From positions 1 to 25,118 of the forward strand of contig DASWOP010000178.1 of NCBI GenBank assembly GCA_036404255.1: a DNA stretch of 25,118 nucleotides, read 5' to 3'. Positions within the stretch are counted from its first letter, which is position 1; each line of letters starts with the position of its first letter. The notes below the pieces were generated by a model. That model saw only the letters and a list, made by a program, of their open reading frames with translations. It made no database searches and was not told where the DNA came from. Source of the stretch: JARLFX01 sp036404255. Lineage in GTDB: Bacteria; Acidobacteriota; Terriglobia; Terriglobales; Acidobacteriaceae. The translations under genes were made by a program, and so were the position numbers. Shown in pieces: positions 15,797-25,118 of the stretch.

Positions 15797-17152
15797 CTAG
15801 ATTTTCTGCGGTGTCTCAACCCAGCTTGCAATATCTTCGATCACAGCCTGTTCCACATGTCCGGGCTTCTGGTAGTCGGCTGGTGTGCCCAACCCAGTCC
15901 CGGGGCTGCTGCTTGCCATGAAAAGATGATAGAGCCCTGGGTAGACCTTCCATGTCACGTTTGGCTTTCCTGACAGCGCGTTCCGCCAGCCATTCATGTC
16001 TTCCGCAGTCACTTGATAATCATGGTCTCCGCGCAGGATCAACATAGGGATCTTCAGTTGTGCTGCGACCGCTGCCGGATGGTAATTGCGCAGGTCAAGA
16101 AAATAGGATCCTGGAATGGGCGAGCCCAGAATATCCAGTTTCGTGTCAGCGGCCAGTGTTGAACTCTCAATCTCCCGGGCACTCCGTTCAGCGTCATCAA
16201 TTTGTTTTTGCGCCTCTGGGGTAATCTGCCCCTGTAGCCCGGCAATGTACTTGAGCTGATCGACCACAACGCGTTCCAGCTGACGTGTCGTGCCAGCTAG
16301 AATCACTAGGCCCGCCACCTCCTGATCGCCTTGCGCAATGCGCGGTGCAAGCGTGCCTCCCATGCTGTGCCCCAACACGAAGATTTGCCGCGCATCTATC
16401 TCCGGCTGCTTCGCCAGCAGAGCCACGGCAGCTCGAGCATCATCTACGCTCTCTTCGTTCACTGTAAAGCCAACCATATGCGCCTGTAGTTCCTTGCCAT
16501 GCTCCTGCGTTCGCTTGTTGTAGCGGATGACTGCGACCTTCCGACTGGCCAAGCCCCATGCAATATCTTTGAACGGCTTGTTGGTGGCGGTGCTCTCGTC
16601 CTGGTCCTCGGGCCCGGAGCCCGCAACCAGTACGACGGCCGGAAACGGCCCGGTGCCATTGGGCAGGGTTAGTGTCCCATGCAGTTGCCATGGCTTTGCT
16701 CCAACCATGATCGCTTGCTCATGAAAACTGGTGGGCTTGGCATAAGCAGGCGGCGTCCAGGATGCTGCAGCCTGCACAGGCACAATAAAAAAGCCGACCA
16801 CCTGGCTTTTCGCATCGAATACCCATTTTAGGTTGAGCGTGGTCTTCTGAAACTTCGCGGTCACCAGCACGATTTGATAACCCTGTATCTCCTGTGTGCT
16901 AGTGCCATCAATGGATTGAAACACCCCCGCCTGCCCAATCAGAGACTCCCAGGTCACACCCAGCTTATCGGCGGGCAAGCCGGAGCTCATGGTTTCATCG
17001 AAGTACGTTTCGACACTGGCATACTCTCGCGCAGCCAATTTCTGTGTCAACGTTCTGGCAAGAGCCTCCAGGTGTGGAGGAATAGCTGGCGCAGCAAAGC
17101 TCGCCAGGCAGAACGCGGCAGTATAGAACAAAGCGAGCACGCGCTTGTACAT
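15797..17152 (-). CDS. Secreted alpha/beta hydrolase with DUF3887-like N-terminal domain
   Basis: The ATG at 17152 follows AAGGAGG with 9 nt spacing and begins a clean signal peptide (MYKRVLALFYTAAFCLASFA). I therefore use it and not the longer frame that runs up to 17314. The 451-residue protein has an N-terminal alpha+beta domain (about residues 25-135, ending in LKWVFDAKSQVVGFFIVPV) like DUF3887. A dienelactone-hydrolase/esterase-type domain follows, with nucleophile S263 (GHSMGG), D378 (GDHDYQV) and H409 (GLYHLF). The oxyanion-side motif VVLVAGSGPEDQDE is also typical. It is probably a periplasmic esterase or acyl-transfer hydrolase of unknown substrate. It is divergent from dnaG with about 150 bp between the starts. 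Confidence 0.9.
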   Translation of the reverse strand: MYKRVLALFYTAAFCLASFAAPAIPPHLEALARTLTQKLAAREYASVETYFDETMSSGLPADKLGVTWESLIGQAGVFQSIDGTSTQEIQGYQIVLVTAKFQKTTLNLKWVFDAKSQVVGFFIVPVQAAASWTPPAYAKPTSFHEQAIMVGAKPWQLHGTLTLPNGTGPFPAVVLVAGSGPEDQDESTATNKPFKDIAWGLASRKVAVIRYNKRTQEHGKELQAHMVGFTVNEESVDDARAAVALLAKQPEIDARQIFVLGHSMGGTLAPRIAQGDQEVAGLVILAGTTRQLERVVVDQLKYIAGLQGQITPEAQKQIDDAERSAREIESSTLAADTKLDILGSPIPGSYFLDLRNYHPAAVAAQLKIPMLILRGDHDYQVTAEDMNGWRNALSGKPNVTWKVYPGLYHLFMASSSPGTGLGTPADYQKPGHVEQAVIEDIASWVETPQKI

Positions 17153-17303
17153 TGTAGGAATCCTCCTTGTATCTCGCAGGAAAATTGTCCCAATTGTATC
17201 GGTTTCTAATGGTGTCGCAACCACTCTATTCAAAATAGCGTGGCCTGCAGTTATACCTCTGTCGCCTTTCCCGGTAAGTCGAACTACACTAGCTAAACAT
17301 CCC

Positions 17304-19103
17304 ATGGCCGACAACTTCGCTCAGACCGTCAAGCAGCAGGCCGACATCGTCAAGATTATTGGCGATTATGTCCGTCTGCGCAAAGCAGGCGCGCAGAACT
17401 ACACTGGCCTCTGCCCATTTCACAAGGAGAAGTCCCCATCGTTCTCGGTGCACGCGTCGCAGCAGTTTTACCACTGTTTCGGCTGCAAGGAATCCGGCGA
17501 TGTCTTCGCCTTCGTAATGAAGATGGATTCGCTCACCTTTCCCGAAGCGGTTCGCGCCGTCGCCTTGAAGTGCGGTATCCCCCTGCCTAAGCGGGAATTC
17601 TCCTCACCTGAAGAGGCACGGGAAGCTGGTCTGCGCCGCCAGCTTCTTGATCTACATGAGGCCGCCACAAAGTATTTTGAACAGCACCTGCAATCGCCGG
17701 AAGCAGCTCGCGCGCGCGAATATCTCACTGGTCGTGGCATGGAGGCGGAGATCATCGCAAAGTTCCGCATTGGGTATGCACCGGATGACTTCAACACTAT
17801 GCGCGAAGCCATGCGCAAAGAGTTCAGCGAAGAAGCTCTCCGTGCGAGCGGCCTTTTTTCATCGAAAGAGCAGAGTGAAACTGGTCAGCCCACCGGTCAG
17901 CTTTACGCCCGTTTCCGCAAACGCATTACCTTCCCCATCGCCAACGAGCAGGGCAAAGTCATCGCTTTTACCGCACGGGCACTGGATTCTGACGAGAAAT
18001 CCGGGCCTAAGTATCTGAACTCGCCGGAGACCCCGCTCTACTCCAAGGGGCACGTGCTCTTCAATCTGGATAAGGCTAAGGCTGCGATTCGTCAGCATGA
18101 TTTTGCGCTACTCGTCGAAGGTCAGATGGATTGCATCAGCGTCTATACCGGCGGCATACACAACGTGCTCGCCACCTCGGGCACCGCGTTCACTGAGATG
18201 CAGGTGCGTCTGCTTGCCAGATTTACCAAGCGCATCGTGGTCAACTTCGATCCCGATACCGCCGGCGCTGCGGCCGCAGAGAAGTCCATCGCGCTGCTCA
18301 CAGAAGAGGATTTCGACGTCAAAGTGGTTTCGCTGGAGGACGGCCTCGACCCAGATCGCTACATCCGTGAGCGTGGATTGCCTGCATATATTGAGGCGCT
18401 GCGCACCGCCCGCCGCTACTCCGATTACCTCATTCAGCGCGCACTTCAGCTGCATCCTGCGCGCACGCCAGACTCGCAGCGCAAGGCGATGAACTACCTC
18501 CTGCCGCACATACGGCGGATACCGCATAAGTTGACCAGGGAGAACTTCGTTTCGGATGTACGGGATGCGCTAAAGATCGATTCTGCCCTTTTGTTTGAGG
18601 AACTTAGGACGGCGGCGGCGCAGAGGTTGGCTAGTGTGCGGGCGCATGCCAACTCGCCCGTGTCGGAGACGGAACGCGTTTTATTACAAGCACTTACGAT
18701 GTCGGATGGCCATGCTGCACGGGCTCTTGCGGGTGAAAAATTGTCGCAAAATCCGGGATGGATGGATGGTTTGGCCACTGCCGCACTGCTTGAGTCGCTT
18801 GCAAATGCAGTGGTTTCATCATCTTACGATGCGGCACAGGGTAATCCGCTGGATCTGGCACCGGATGAGGAGAGCCGGAATCTGCTTGCCGGGGTTTTAC
18901 TGCAAGCCCATGAATCTGAAGGGGATAACCTAGAAATGGCGGTTGAAGATGCGCTCTCTTCGTTGCACCGTCGCGCGTTGGAACGGCGCCAGCGAGAGTT
19001 ACGCACTCTGATCGCAGAGGCTGACCGTAAGTCCAATCAAGAGATGGTTTTACAACTCACCCAAGAGCTCCAGCAACTCAACCATACCCTCCGCAGCTTG
19101 TAA
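17304..19103 (+). CDS. dnaG: DNA primase
   Basis: The ATG at 17304 (MADNFAQTVKQQADIVKII) gives 599 residues, the normal length. The frame is open upstream to 17145, but that part has no primase similarity and overlaps the promoter of the divergent gene. The CHC2 zinc-binding domain is complete: C37-x2-H40 (CPFHKEKSPSF) and C58-x2-C61 (FHCFGC-like YHCFGCKESGD). The Toprim catalytic core has E272 (LLVEGQMD) and D316/D318 (FDPDTAGA). The C-terminal 150 residues are the variable helicase-binding domain. It makes RNA primers for lagging-strand synthesis together with DnaB. In many bacteria it is directly followed by rpoD; here the receptor gene lies between them on the other strand. Confidence 0.97.
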   Translation: MADNFAQTVKQQADIVKIIGDYVRLRKAGAQNYTGLCPFHKEKSPSFSVHASQQFYHCFGCKESGDVFAFVMKMDSLTFPEAVRAVALKCGIPLPKREFSSPEEAREAGLRRQLLDLHEAATKYFEQHLQSPEAARAREYLTGRGMEAEIIAKFRIGYAPDDFNTMREAMRKEFSEEALRASGLFSSKEQSETGQPTGQLYARFRKRITFPIANEQGKVIAFTARALDSDEKSGPKYLNSPETPLYSKGHVLFNLDKAKAAIRQHDFALLVEGQMDCISVYTGGIHNVLATSGTAFTEMQVRLLARFTKRIVVNFDPDTAGAAAAEKSIALLTEEDFDVKVVSLEDGLDPDRYIRERGLPAYIEALRTARRYSDYLIQRALQLHPARTPDSQRKAMNYLLPHIRRIPHKLTRENFVSDVRDALKIDSALLFEELRTAAAQRLASVRAHANSPVSETERVLLQALTMSDGHAARALAGEKLSQNPGWMDGLATAALLESLANAVVSSSYDAAQGNPLDLAPDEESRNLLAGVLLQAHESEGDNLEMAVEDALSSLHRRALERRQRELRTLIAEADRKSNQEMVLQLTQELQQLNHTLRSL

Positions 19104-19105
19104 TT

Positions 19106-19129
19106 TTACCGTGTATTTCCCCACGGTAA
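19106..19129. terminator. Short inverted repeat just after dnaG
   Basis: The arms TTACCGTG (19106-19113) and CACGGTAA (19122-19129) pair over 8 bp around an 8-nt loop, starting 3 nt after the dnaG stop. A short TTT follows the right arm. It could be a weak terminator or a 3' stabilising hairpin. Confidence 0.35.
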
Positions 19130-19204
19130 TTTGACGGGCTATCACGGTGAAATGACGGTGAAGATGAGGGCTATTTGAGGGATGTGGAGAGGCCGTGAAA
19201 GCGG

Positions 19205-19228
19205 AAAGTGGTAAATTTTTACCACTTT
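19205..19228. terminator. Inverted repeat with T/A-rich flank between dnaG and receptor gene
   Basis: The 11-bp arms AAAGTGGTAAA (19205-19215) and TTTACCACTTT (19218-19228) are perfect complements with a 2-nt centre. In RNA they would form a 9-bp stem with a 6-nt loop, followed by UUAU. It may terminate dnaG transcripts, or be a DNA-binding palindrome. Confidence 0.4.
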
Positions 19229-19332
19229 TATCTTCTCGAAAAGAGCGCAATATTGATTGGCGCCGTTTGCGTGCCAGTTCAGCTTTGTCACACTCTTACT
19301 ATCCCCTATTCTTTTACGAGTTACCATTAACA

Positions 19333-19364
19333 AAAAGGGGAGAGCCAATTGGCTCTCCCCTTTT
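19333..19364. terminator. Perfect 32-bp palindrome, bidirectional rho-independent terminator
   Basis: The palindrome reads AAAAGGGGAGAGCCAA (19333-19348) then its exact complement TTGGCTCTCCCCTTTT (19349-19364). It forms a GC-rich stem flanked by an A-run on one side and a T-run on the other, so it can end transcription from both directions. It sits 20 bp beyond the stop of the minus-strand receptor gene and 229 bp after dnaG, isolating the two convergent units. Confidence 0.85.
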
Positions 19365-19384
19365 GTTCCTTCATGCTGTTTAGG

Positions 19385-22300
19385 TTAGAAGTTGAGCTTC
19401 AACTGAAACTCCGTCGATCGTGGCGAGCCATCCGAGAAGGAACCAGTGCCACGCACGGTGCGCGAGTCGTTCCTTACGGTAGCGTCATAGGGACTATTGA
19501 CAGACCCCGCTTGGGAGGAATCGATCAAAAGAGTTCCTACAGCTCCATTGAACGTGCTGTAGTTTGAGAAGTTGAATGCGTTATAGAACGCAATCGAGGG
19601 TTCCAAACTGACGGACTTAGGCAGGAAGTGCAAAACTCCACGACCGATTGGATAGGACACCGTGATGTCTACCTGACGGAATGTGGGGTTAGGATAGGCG
19701 TAACTCGGCGCAGCACCAAGGGTCGGCGTCACCGCACCAAGCTGAGTCATTTGAGCCGCAGTAAGAAGGCCCGATGACACCAGCTTCGAGCCCGCAGGCG
19801 TCAATTGACCAGCCGCAGTCGCGTTGTACCTTGTGATTGCCTTATTCAACGTACCCGGTTTGATCGAGCGGCTATAGGCCCCCTGCTGGGTTCCAGGGAG
19901 GAAGTCTCCAGTGGTGCCATCACCCGTGAGATCGGTCTGGAAGATTTCACCCGTACCGCTTCCGTCGTAGCCCGTTGTATCAAGAGTAAGTGACGTCGGC
20001 GGAGCAGACTGGAAGCGACCGATGAAGCCGACCTTGGCTCCATACTTGAAGGTTGCGGAGCCGCCAAACGAGAAGATATGGGTGCGATCAAGGCTGCCAT
20101 AGCCCATGTAGGTGCCTGGACTGTTATTGTCATACGCGCTCGACAGGAAGTACTGATCTGAATTGCCTATCGTGCTCGGCGCGCCTGAGGTGATGAAGCG
20201 AGAGTAGGCATAGGAGATTTCCAGAGTCGAATTGACAAATCCAGGCAGAGGATGTGTCTTTTGCTCGCGGAAGTTCACTTGGAGCCCATCGTACGCAGAC
20301 TTTCCGTCGGGGAACTGGAAGCTCCCTGTACCAACCAATGGATTGACTCCAGGGAAGGCTGCCCCGGTTGCAGGTGTCAAGCTATATGCGGTTACCGGAG
20401 CCCCGCCGGTATAGGAGTTGAGCGAATCCAGACCCTTGGCGGCAAAGTCACCGATTGTGGCAGGTCCGGGAAGAGGATTGGTGGAAGTGGCTGGATGAAG
20501 ACCCGGGCATGCCGTAATAGCGGCACTGATAGAGGGAACACCGCAGGCAGCCAGAGTTGCAGCAATCGCGTGCTGCGCTGCGGCAGTGTTCAGATAGGCC
20601 GCATCGCCAACGTGATTGACATCATGCGACTGGCCGATGCGTAAACCGGCGCTATGGACATAGTCTACTGTGACCACCACACCGGGTTTGATTTCCTGCT
20701 GAATACCGATATTCCAGTTGATGGAGTAGGGCGACTTGTAGCCGGGAGCAAACAACTGGCTACCGGAAGCTGCGCTGGCAGTCAGCGTGTTGCCTATAAA
20801 GCCCGGATTGGGCCCCGCGTTGGCAGCAGCTGCTGCTTTATAGTCGTTTTCCAACAAAAGGATGTCGCCTACAGCCGAGGACATCGGTTCGTTGCACATC
20901 GTACCGATGTCTACACCTGCACTATTCTGTGTAACGGGCACGCTTCTCCCCGGAAAGGAGAGCGAAGTGGCACCACCACCCGGCGCATTTGGGCACATCA
21001 AGTTGTACTGATTGAATTTACCGTTAGCGAGACGAGCGTTGCGCTCAAACGTATTGTTGTTGAAGACCGAGCTCTCATAAAAGATGCCGAAGCCACCGCG
21101 GAAAGAGGTCTTATTGTTGAGAGCAGCGGGGACATAATTGAAGCCAATCTGAGGCGCAAAGTTTTTGTTCGGCTGGTTGATCTTGCCACTCATTCCAGCG
21201 GCAAACTGATCCAGCAGAGGTGAAGATCCCGAGCAATTGGGGAGGCCACCCGGGAAACTGCCGGGGACAATCGCCGAGCAGGGAATTGGATTCAAATCCG
21301 AGTCTGTACGGCCCGTATCCCGGACATACCGGAGACCGATTGAGAGAGAGAACGTAGGGGTAATTTTCCATGCGTCACTGACGTACAGCCCGATGCGCCA
21401 GTCTCCCTGGCCACCGCCAGGCAGACCGAATGCCGGGGTCTCCGTAGCCACTCCGACGTTATTTCCCACATAGAAATATGCCGGGTGATAGCCATTGAGC
21501 AGGTCGCTGGAGCAGGCAGCCGCGTCCGGGACGCCGCCACAACCCAAGTTGCCAGGCCCACCAATATAACGCGAGGAGGCGCTACTGCTAAGGTAAATAC
21601 CCGGGCCAGCGCCAAAGAATGCGGCAGAACCACCTCCGTTGATCCGGTTCAGATCGCCGCCATAGCGAAGGTTGTGTCCACCCTTCGTCCAACTACCGTC
21701 ATAGCGCACCTGCTTATCCACCTGAAAGGTTGCCTGGGGAGCATTGTCGTTTAAGCCAGTCCGCAGACTCTGAGAGCCGTAAGAAAGATAAACCCCGGGG
21801 ATAGGATCGTACGTTGTCGCTGGGTTTACGTTAGGAGTGATGAAGTTATGGAATTTTTCATAGCTTCCACGGAAGCTATGCGTAAATTTTCCGGTTGTAA
21901 AATCGGCTCCGCCAGCAATACCGGGGACGTTGTCGCGATTCGCATAAGTCGAATAGTCAATACCCGTCACATAACTATTTGCTTCATAGTTCATACGAGC
22001 GAACATATGAATGCCCAGTGGGCCGTTATAGTCAAGACGTCCGGCTGAGTACGTATCACGAGACGGCGTCTGAATTGTGGGATAGGCTGCGGCAACCGCG
22101 GCAAAGTACCCGCCCGCCAGAACAGTGGTTGGAGTGGACGTATCCTGCTTGAGGCGCTCACTGCTCGCGAAGAAGAAGAGTTTGTCCCGGATGATCGGAC
22201 CACCGGCACTGCCGCCAAAGTTGTTGCGCTGGAACGGCGGTTTGGAGCCCTTCACCGTAGCAAACAGAGCGTTGTAGTCCTGAAAATTATAGAAGAGCTG

Positions 22301-23107
22301 GCCATGAAGGCCGTTGGTGCCAGAACGGGTGGAGGCGTATACGGAACCGCCACTGGTAATTTCAGTGGATGGATCGGCAACGGAACGGTTTACCTGCATT
22401 TCACCAACCGAGCCGGACGTCACATTGAAGATCGTGGTTCCAACCGTCTCGTCTGTGATGTCCTGGCCATCCAGCAGGATGCGCGTGGTACGCCCTGATG
22501 TGCCGCTGAACGAGATCGCAGAGTAGCCGGCCTTGGTGGGATCGAAACCACCCGCGGAAGAGTCACCATTCTGAATCTGAACGCCAGGCTGAAGCTGGGC
22601 ATAGCTCAAAAAGTTGCGGCCATTGACCGGAAGGCTGTCAAGCTGGGACGAGGTGATAACCGCAGACACGCCAACCTGATCCGTATTGATTTGTACCGCA
22701 CCGGCATCCACTTGTACGGTTTCACCTTCACCGCCAACTGTCAGCTTGAAATTTCCGTTGGTGGCCGTACCTGTACGGATTACCGTCTTGACTTCGAGCT
22801 TGGAGAACCCTGGGGCTGCGACCGTGACCGTGTATTCACCGGGGTTCAGTGGCCCGATTGCATAAAAACCTTTGCTATCGGTTCGAACAGTCCTGGATAA
22901 TCCAGTGCTAGGCTGCTCCACCAGCACCGGGACATTTCCTACAACCGCCCCGCTGGGATCGGTGATGCTTCCTTGAATCGAGCCACCGTTGACGGAGATG
23001 GTTTGCGCATGCGCCCCGGCCACAGAGAGGAGCACGACAGCAAATAATGCCAGGATGGTAAAAAATCCGCGGAAAGGATTAGCGAATACACGACGGTCGC
23101 TGTTCAA
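19385..23107 (-). CDS. Oar-like TonB-dependent outer-membrane receptor with carboxypeptidase-regulatory domain
   Basis: I place the start at a TTG (23107) because GGAGG lies 8 nt before it (23116-23120) and a signal peptide follows at once (MNSDRRVFANPFRGFFTILA, cleavage AHA|Q at 34/35). The frame is open further upstream to 23218, but that adds 37 unlikely residues. The mature 1240-residue product has a CarboxypepD_reg-like beta-sandwich (about 40-120; GSITDPSGAVVGNVPV, GFYAIGPLNPGEYTVTV). A plug follows (about 125-290; SLPVNGRNFLSYAQLQPGV, ILLDGQDITDETVG), then a very long beta-barrel ending in FQLKLNF, with the terminal Phe of outer-membrane proteins. Such receptors are abundant in Acidobacteriota and are thought to import oligosaccharides or other bulky nutrients. 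No susD, glycosidase or ECF sigma/anti-sigma gene is adjacent, so the substrate is open. Confidence 0.93.
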   Translation of the reverse strand: MNSDRRVFANPFRGFFTILALFAVVLLSVAGAHAQTISVNGGSIQGSITDPSGAVVGNVPVLVEQPSTGLSRTVRTDSKGFYAIGPLNPGEYTVTVAAPGFSKLEVKTVIRTGTATNGNFKLTVGGEGETVQVDAGAVQINTDQVGVSAVITSSQLDSLPVNGRNFLSYAQLQPGVQIQNGDSSAGGFDPTKAGYSAISFSGTSGRTTRILLDGQDITDETVGTTIFNVTSGSVGEMQVNRSVADPSTEITSGGSVYASTRSGTNGLHGQLFYNFQDYNALFATVKGSKPPFQRNNFGGSAGGPIIRDKLFFFASSERLKQDTSTPTTVLAGGYFAAVAAAYPTIQTPSRDTYSAGRLDYNGPLGIHMFARMNYEANSYVTGIDYSTYANRDNVPGIAGGADFTTGKFTHSFRGSYEKFHNFITPNVNPATTYDPIPGVYLSYGSQSLRTGLNDNAPQATFQVDKQVRYDGSWTKGGHNLRYGGDLNRINGGGSAAFFGAGPGIYLSSSASSRYIGGPGNLGCGGVPDAAACSSDLLNGYHPAYFYVGNNVGVATETPAFGLPGGGQGDWRIGLYVSDAWKITPTFSLSIGLRYVRDTGRTDSDLNPIPCSAIVPGSFPGGLPNCSGSSPLLDQFAAGMSGKINQPNKNFAPQIGFNYVPAALNNKTSFRGGFGIFYESSVFNNNTFERNARLANGKFNQYNLMCPNAPGGGATSLSFPGRSVPVTQNSAGVDIGTMCNEPMSSAVGDILLLENDYKAAAAANAGPNPGFIGNTLTASAASGSQLFAPGYKSPYSINWNIGIQQEIKPGVVVTVDYVHSAGLRIGQSHDVNHVGDAAYLNTAAAQHAIAATLAACGVPSISAAITACPGLHPATSTNPLPGPATIGDFAAKGLDSLNSYTGGAPVTAYSLTPATGAAFPGVNPLVGTGSFQFPDGKSAYDGLQVNFREQKTHPLPGFVNSTLEISYAYSRFITSGAPSTIGNSDQYFLSSAYDNNSPGTYMGYGSLDRTHIFSFGGSATFKYGAKVGFIGRFQSAPPTSLTLDTTGYDGSGTGEIFQTDLTGDGTTGDFLPGTQQGAYSRSIKPGTLNKAITRYNATAAGQLTPAGSKLVSSGLLTAAQMTQLGAVTPTLGAAPSYAYPNPTFRQVDITVSYPIGRGVLHFLPKSVSLEPSIAFYNAFNFSNYSTFNGAVGTLLIDSSQAGSVNSPYDATVRNDSRTVRGTGSFSDGSPRSTEFQLKLNF

Positions 23108-23150
23108 AAGAGATGCCTCCGAAACAAGTAATTGGATAAGTGAGCAAAAG

Positions 23151-23327
23151 TAATCAGTTTGCGTTTGCTGAGTTACATGCAATTGCATGACCAAACCTTG
23201 TGAACTTCTACTCAGCAAGAAGAATTTACTGCTAATCAGTAACTTGCGGCTTGCTGACGGCTAACCAGGTTCGCCCTTGCCAGACGGCTAAATATGAAAA
23301 TCTGTATAAAATTTTGCCGCTTGCTGA
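23151..23327 (-). promoter_or_regulatory. Degenerate direct repeats upstream of the receptor gene
   Basis: The sequence TTGCSGCTTGCTGA occurs at 23244-23257 and 23314-23327, 70 bp apart. A shortened copy, TTGCGTTTGCTGA, lies at 23159-23171. Two copies are preceded by TAATCAGT (23151-23158 and 23233-23240), so the unit is longer than the core. GACGGCTAA also occurs twice (23256-23264, 23283-23291). These look like multiple sites for a transcription factor, or remnants of an amplified element. A possible -10 (TATACA on the minus strand, 23303-23308) lies among them. Confidence 0.4.
23176..23189. promoter_or_regulatory. 14-bp perfect palindrome in receptor 5' region
   Basis: CATGCAATTGCATG is a perfect palindrome 69-82 bp before the receptor TTG start. 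It lies inside the region holding the direct repeats. It could be an operator; no regulator family is recognised. Confidence 0.35.
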
Positions 23328-23449
23328 ATTGTCATAGACTCGCTGAGGACAGCTAACTTCCTGTTTTACTTTGACTTATATGGCTTATAGAGAACTTTTA
23401 TTCGACGTGTTTGGTTAGGGTTTATCTGTATGAAAATCCTTGAAAAGCA

Positions 23450-23478
23450 GATTCCGCGCGCTACGCTTCGGAATGACA
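23450..23478. repeat. Dispersed REP-like intergenic repeat, copy 2
   Basis: Read on the minus strand it begins TGTCATTCCGAAGCGTAGCG and ends CGCGGAATC. This parallels copy 1 at 7131-7158 (TGTCATTTTGAGCGCAGCG...GAATC) in inverted orientation. The imperfect symmetry GATTCCGCGCG / CGCTTCGGAAT lets it form a hairpin, typical for REP-like elements. Confidence 0.5.
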
Positions 23479-23524
23479 AATAATATAAGGGTGTGGAATG
23501 ACAAATAATGGAATAACAAATAAA
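23470..23524. repeat. Short tandem repeats GGAATGACAAATAAT
   Basis: GGAATGACAAATAAT occurs at 23470-23484 and 23495-23509, and a variant GGAATAACAAATAAA follows directly at 23510-23524. The first copy overlaps the end of the REP-like element, so the array probably arose by slippage or repeated duplication of that element's edge. Confidence 0.7.
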
Positions 23525-23591
23525 TGAGGGTGGCGAGGAGAAGGGGGCGTAATTCGAATCTTTTCACCGGATTTTACATCCAAGTAAGTGC

Positions 23592-23700
23592 TATCCTAGT
23601 GTTCGCTGGGGAACTACGCCTTACGTGCTCTTGGCTCAGTGCAGCCAACAGCCGGCCATCGCGGCTCTGACCGCAATCGATCCCCGACCTATCACCGGAT
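23592..23700 (+). ncRNA. Structured GC-rich leader or small RNA before rpoD, weakly 6S-like
   Basis: A closed fold is possible: ATCC (23593-23596) with GGAT (23697-23700), then TGGGGA (23607-23612) with TCCCCG (23681-23686), enclosing two small hairpins. These are TTGGCT/AGCCAA (23631-23636 with 23643-23648) and AGCCG/CGGCT (23650-23654 with 23662-23666). The 5' part CCTAGTGTTCGCTGGGG resembles the conserved start of 6S RNA (CCT..GGTGTTCG). At about 109 nt it is shorter than known 6S RNAs, and the closing stem has a large internal loop. It may instead be a cis-acting leader of rpoD. Low confidence. Confidence 0.25.
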
Positions 23701-23757
23701 TTAAATTTAGCCCCTCATACGGGCCCCTCGGATATCTCCGCGCAGGAGCGCACACCT

Positions 23758-25118
<1,361 letters not shown>

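Larger units (their letters stand above)
23108..23757. other. 650-bp intergenic region between receptor gene and rpoD
   Basis: Counting from the corrected receptor start, this is the longest non-coding stretch. It divides into four parts. The receptor leader and control region (23108-23330) has repeats and a palindrome. An AT-rich part (23330-23450) shows nothing clear. A REP-like copy and short tandem repeats occupy 23450-23524. The GC-rich, foldable rpoD leader covers 23590-23757. The pieces are listed separately. No small gene with a ribosome-binding site is seen. Confidence 0.7.

Noticed and set aside
17145..17303. N-terminal extension of dnaG by 53 codons
   Set aside because: It has no primase similarity and overlaps the start of the divergent hydrolase gene; MADNFAQTVKQQADIV is the usual primase N-terminus.
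19104..19384. CRISPR or phage attachment site in the hairpin-rich gap after dnaG
   Set aside because: The three inverted repeats differ in sequence and spacing, and no spacers, integrase or tRNA are present; they fit terminator hairpins.
23108..23218. N-terminal extension of the TonB receptor by 37 codons
   Set aside because: It would put polar residues before the signal peptide and has no ribosome-binding site, whereas GGAGG precedes the TTG at 23107 at correct spacing.

Overview
The window looks like a chromosomal segment of an Acidobacteriota, probably Terriglobales (Terriglobus/Granulicella/Edaphobacter-like). This rests on the high GC of the genes, the very large Oar-type TonB-dependent receptor with an N-terminal carboxypeptidase-regulatory domain, and dispersed GTCATTYYGAGCG-type intergenic repeats. 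It is inferred from gene content only. I see no phage, insertion sequence, CRISPR array, tRNA or rRNA. Gene order is mostly ordinary housekeeping and accessory metabolism, and I did not find a convincing new multi-gene system.

Left part (1-7122): a coiled-coil/zinc-ribbon protein (minus, running off the left edge) is divergent from a 14-TM DHA2-type drug exporter. An AT-rich 395-bp gap with palindromic, operator-like sequence follows. Then come three plus-strand genes: a secreted M23-like protein whose HxH zinc motif is replaced by YxD, a secreted dipeptidyl peptidase IV-type S9 peptidase, and an MBL-fold hydrolase that starts 2 nt after the peptidase stop.

Middle part (7230-15793): on the minus strand a membrane-anchored SDR and an acyl-CoA carboxylase carboxyltransferase subunit (PccB type) form a likely pair. 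A Y-family DNA polymerase reads divergently from them. It converges on a pflB-pflA pair (pyruvate formate-lyase and its radical-SAM activase), which implies anaerobic pyruvate cleavage. An adenosine deaminase reads the other way, away from pflB.

Right part (15797-25118): a secreted alpha/beta hydrolase with a DUF3887-like N-terminus (minus) is divergent from dnaG. The primase is followed by two strong hairpins and a convergent 1240-residue TonB-dependent receptor, and then by rpoD (cut by the right edge). The usual dnaG-rpoD pair is therefore split by about 4.65 kb of oppositely oriented receptor gene and control region. The 650 bp between the receptor and rpoD is the most structured non-coding part of the window: degenerate direct repeats and a 14-bp palindrome before the receptor, a REP-like repeat, short tandem repeats, and a GC-rich fold just upstream of the rpoD TTG start that slightly resembles 6S RNA.
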